This document shows, in pieces, positions 62,024 through 64,000 of a DNA stretch of 64,000 bases. The DNA is from Paenibacillus baekrokdamisoli. Lineage in GTDB: Bacteria; Bacillota; Bacilli; Paenibacillales; Paenibacillaceae. The notes beneath the pieces are model-generated. The model was not told the origin of the DNA. It did no database searches and saw only the letters and a program-made list of their open reading frames with translations. The position numbers were made by a program, and so were the translations under genes. The first letter of the stretch is position 1, and each line of letters opens with the position of its first letter. The DNA lies in assembly GCF_003945345.1 (NCBI RefSeq), contig NZ_AP019308.1:2108001-2172000 (forward strand), in the 5' to 3' direction.

Positions 62024-63166
62024 CTACAACCGCACGCCGAGCAGCTCTGTAGCTACCTTCCCAATTTGTTCCTCGTCCCCGGAATAGCACCATACCTGGC
62101 TTATATCCGTCATCTTACGCTGCCCGGGTCCCATCAGGGGCGTATGGTATTCGATTTCACCGAAGCCTCCCAGCGTTCCGTCGTCGTTATAGCATTGCAC
62201 GCAATGTCCCGACTCTTCCGGCCTGTCCAGCGGTACGTCCCCGTATGCTCCCGCCCGATCCATGTTGAAGCTCCTTACAAGCAAATAATAGGTACCGTCT
62301 TCCGCTACCCGTAAGTAGCCGATCCGATCCTTCGCTTCCGCGGCCCGAATGGAGATCTTGCGTTTGATCCTCCCGTCAATCCGAAAACGGACTGCCCCTT
62401 CCTCTGTTCGGGTCCCTTCCATCCCTTGACCCAGCAGGAAAGGTACGGCATCTGCCTCGCCATGCGTCGGCATGATAGCTTCACCCGTTGCCGGCACCTG
62501 GATTAAGTTCCATAATGAGAACGGAGGAAGTGCTCCTTCATCTTCGACAACTCCAGTCGCAGCGGCATTGTACGCGTAAGCAGAAGCGGTTTCAGTAGTG
62601 GATGCTGTGTCACTTGTTTCTCCAAGGTCGAACAGGCTCCCTCCCCCGATTTCTGCTGCGCATACGACTTCATAGCCGACAAACGAGTAGCCCAGCCCTT
62701 TTGCCGGTTTCAGCGGCAGAAGTGGATCGGGAACGAGCCGGATTTCTTTATACATGTTTATTGCCACGTCCTTGCCAGCCCGAAAGGCTCTCACCCTGAT
62801 GGATTGCTTCGCCATGATGGTAAAGTGGGCGTCCATGTCCGCGCTATATTGTCCGGGGTCCAGTGCTGGCGGGAAGACGAAGCATCCGGCGCTCGGATCA
62901 TAGAAGTACTCCATCTCCGGACTGATGAACGTCCTGTCGCCGCCTACATTCCAGTGCGCTTCCAAGTCATTGACGGCTTCACCGGAAGCTAGCCCCGCCA
63001 ATTCGGGCCTGACCCAGACGGCGTTCTCCGACGATTCGTCTGCGAAGACGCCGATTACGCGGCAGCCGCGTTCCAAAACGAGCACCCTACCTCCGCCTTC
63101 AGCAGTAAGCTCCATCCACTTCCATCCTAATCGGTCAAACAGCGCTTTCAATTCCGTTTGTTTCAT
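62024..63166 (-). CDS. Hypothetical protein, DUF6786-like
   Basis: 380 residues from MKQTELKALFDRLGWKWMEL; an in-frame upstream ATG (63298) would add 44 unlikely residues. VLVLERGCRVIGVFADE and EAHWNVGGDRTFISPEMEYF are beta-rich with aromatic residues, similar to galactose-mutarotase-like proteins of the DUF6786 group often seen in carbohydrate clusters. No signal peptide. No catalytic residues could be assigned. Confidence 0.6.
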   Translation of the reverse strand: MKQTELKALFDRLGWKWMELTAEGGGRVLVLERGCRVIGVFADESSENAVWVRPELAGLASGEAVNDLEAHWNVGGDRTFISPEMEYFYDPSAGCFVFPPALDPGQYSADMDAHFTIMAKQSIRVRAFRAGKDVAINMYKEIRLVPDPLLPLKPAKGLGYSFVGYEVVCAAEIGGGSLFDLGETSDTASTTETASAYAYNAAATGVVEDEGALPPFSLWNLIQVPATGEAIMPTHGEADAVPFLLGQGMEGTRTEEGAVRFRIDGRIKRKISIRAAEAKDRIGYLRVAEDGTYYLLVRSFNMDRAGAYGDVPLDRPEESGHCVQCYNDDGTLGGFGEIEYHTPLMGPGQRKMTDISQVWCYSGDEEQIGKVATELLGVRL

Positions 63167-63371
63167 CTCATGATTACCGCCTCTTCTATCAAAATGCCAA
63201 CCGCCTCTGCGGACGTCCCACATCGCAAGGACTCTTCTCCGTTTATGCCTGGGACATTTGCATTTTCCGATTATACAACGCCTTACCTCCGCTGCCATCC
63301 GAGAAAACGAACGGATTTCAAGACAATCTGAACTACATTTGTACTATTTCGCATGAGCCCATTATTTCAAA

Positions 63372-63407
63372 AAATCCCTGTCAGGCCGCTGAGCCCACCA
63401 GGGATTT
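63372..63407 (-). terminator. Terminator-like hairpin
   Basis: AAATCCCTG and CAGGGATTT flank an 18-base loop and end in six T residues on the minus strand. The gene it once served is not visible; 63167-63541 holds no intact gene. Confidence 0.6.
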
Positions 63408-63541
63408 CAATAAGATCTTTTATTAAAACTACTTCAGATAACGGACCACGTTGGTTGGCGGTATCCGCTTCTGCGCTGTTGCTGACTTCACGCTCGATCG
63501 TCAGTTACGGCTTTCTCCACTATGTGACGCTTCACAATTAT

Positions 63542-63630
63542 TTCTGTATTTTGTTACTCCATATAACATTGCGTAACAATGGGCGTTCATCTTTTCCAAG
63601 GGGCGTGTACCTGCATACGATAGTAGAATG
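63542..63630. repeat. Direct repeat B
   Basis: Second copy of the 49405-49492 sequence, same orientation. Where copy A reads the arsR start region, copy B has ATGGAGTAA on the minus strand, so no gene begins here. Confidence 0.75.
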
Positions 63631-63696
63631 GGTGCTTAATTAGCCTCATTCTTGTTGATAATAGTTAGTAGGCACATGATTGATATCAAATTGGGT

Positions 63697-63749
63697 TTGA
63701 CAAAATGTACCGACAAAACATATGATTATATATGAACAAGTATTCATAT
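63697..63749 (+). promoter_or_regulatory. Promoter with ArsR/SmtB-type operator
   Basis: TTGACA (63697-63702), 18-base spacer, TATGAT (63721-63726). The palindrome ATATGAACAAGTATTCATAT (63730-63749) matches the TGAACA...TTCA half-site pattern of SmtB/CzrA/CadC operators and covers the transcription start. Confidence 0.8.
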
Positions 63750-63771
63750 GTTGATGAAAGAAGGATTGCCA

Positions 63772-64000
63772 ATGAAAGAAGAAAACGATAAAAGACAGAA
63801 GCAAGCAGTTCATAGCCACCAGGATGACCATACTAATCAAGGTAAAAAACAAGATTTCCATAATCATGACCATGACCATGACCATGACCATGACCATGAC
63901 CATGACCATGACCATGACCATGATCATGATCATGATCACGACGATCACAATCATAACGATCACACTCATGACGACGAGAAGCATCAGCATGACCACAAGC
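63772..64000 (+). CDS. His-Asp-rich N-terminus of a probable metal transporter (3' partial)
   Basis: 76 residues are visible. After a charged start (MKEENDKRQKQ) the chain is dominated by His-Asp dipeptides, then NDHTHDDEKHQHDHK. Such metal-binding N-termini occur on zinc/cadmium P-type ATPases, CDF and ZIP transporters; the family-defining part lies beyond the window. GAAAGAAGGA ribosome-binding site. Operator and ArsR-type gene at 49020 support metal-induced expression. Confidence 0.7.
   Translation, partial: MKEENDKRQKQAVHSHQDDHTNQGKKQDFHNHDHDHDHDHDHDHDHDHDHDHDHDHDDHNHNDHTHDDEKHQHDHK
63865..63936 (+). repeat. Hexanucleotide tandem repeat CATGAY in coding sequence
   Basis: Nine CATGAC units (63865-63918) followed by three CATGAT units encode (His-Asp)12 in frame. 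Slippage would add or remove His-Asp pairs without a frameshift. Confidence 0.9.

Noticed and set aside
63865..63936. CRISPR-like array
   Set aside because: It is a 6-bp coding tandem repeat without spacers.
63646..63996. Minus-strand ORF rich in Met and Val
   Set aside because: It is the complement of the His-Asp repeat of the metal-transporter gene; it has no Shine-Dalgarno and only low-complexity sequence.
1..64000. tRNA or rRNA genes
   Set aside because: No cloverleaf with GTTCRA-type T-loop and CCA end and no rRNA sequence was recognised by reading; a covariance search would be decisive.

Overview
The window reads like a chromosome segment of a Gram-positive, spore-former-type Firmicute, most probably from the Paenibacillaceae (Paenibacillus/Cohnella-like). 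The grounds are strong purine-rich Shine-Dalgarno sites with frequent TTG/GTG starts, a threonine T-box in front of thrS, Bacillus-type Zur boxes, an ArsR/SmtB-type operator, a PocR/YesM-type sensor kinase paired with a YesN-type AraC response regulator, and GntR-FCD regulators of sugar-acid catabolism. No rRNA, tRNA or CRISPR array was recognised.

Layout. (1) 1-3.6 kb: the end of an FG-GAP/VCBS-like gene, a Gfo/Idh/MocA oxidoreductase, a GH4 glycosidase and a GntR regulator with two paired operators. (2) 3.7-13 kb: a zinc-starvation block. It holds znuCBA, two COG0523 metal-chaperone GTPases, a permease/TIGR03943 pair, and a 49-aa zinc-free ribosomal protein L33 gene directly behind the first GTPase. 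Five Zur-like boxes precede four transcription units. (3) 13-15 kb: a decaying ars operon, with arsR interrupted by an in-frame TAG, arsB intact and arsC frameshifted and truncated. (4) 15-19.6 kb: thrS with its T-box, an orphan parB-like gene and two hypothetical genes. (5) 19.7-48 kb: an AT-rich accessory region of mostly single, unrelated, minus-strand genes (VOC proteins, GNAT, NUDIX, nucleotidyltransferases including an ANT(4')-type aminoglycoside enzyme, a shikimate-kinase-like protein, lipoproteins), many broken genes, and IS110 and IS21 remnants. About sixteen copies of a short repeat lie between these genes: two direct core sequences around CCCGTTA enclosing a hairpin whose sequence changes while its pairing is kept. 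The larger modules here are a class A penicillin-binding protein, a BtrH-like gene pair, and a lipid module made of a fatty-acid hydroxylase, a DUF6999-like protein and a ketosynthase III fused to a heme-oxygenase-like diiron domain. (6) 49-63.3 kb: a GC-richer carbohydrate block with sugar-acid dehydrogenase, enolase-superfamily dehydratase, cupin, SDR, SGNH esterase, GntR regulator, an 885-aa glycosidase-like protein, a PIG-L deacetylase and the two-component system. (7) 63.5-64 kb: promoter, operator and His-Asp-rich N-terminus of a probable metal transporter.

How the parts work together. Zinc limitation should derepress uptake (ZnuABC), the metal-chaperone GTPases and a zinc-free L33 that spares zinc. 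The 49-63 kb block looks like a uronate or other sugar-acid pathway under GntR and PocR/YesN-type control. The ArsR-family gene at 49 kb and the metal transporter at 63.8 kb would fit a divergent metal-efflux pair that is now separated by this block; a direct repeat of about 88 bp marks both edges. The 20-48 kb region resembles a cassette graveyard: gene fragments, fused junctions and one NUDIX gene cut exactly inside a repeat hairpin suggest that the repeats are recombination points. The most original candidates are that repeat system and the ketosynthase-diiron lipid module.
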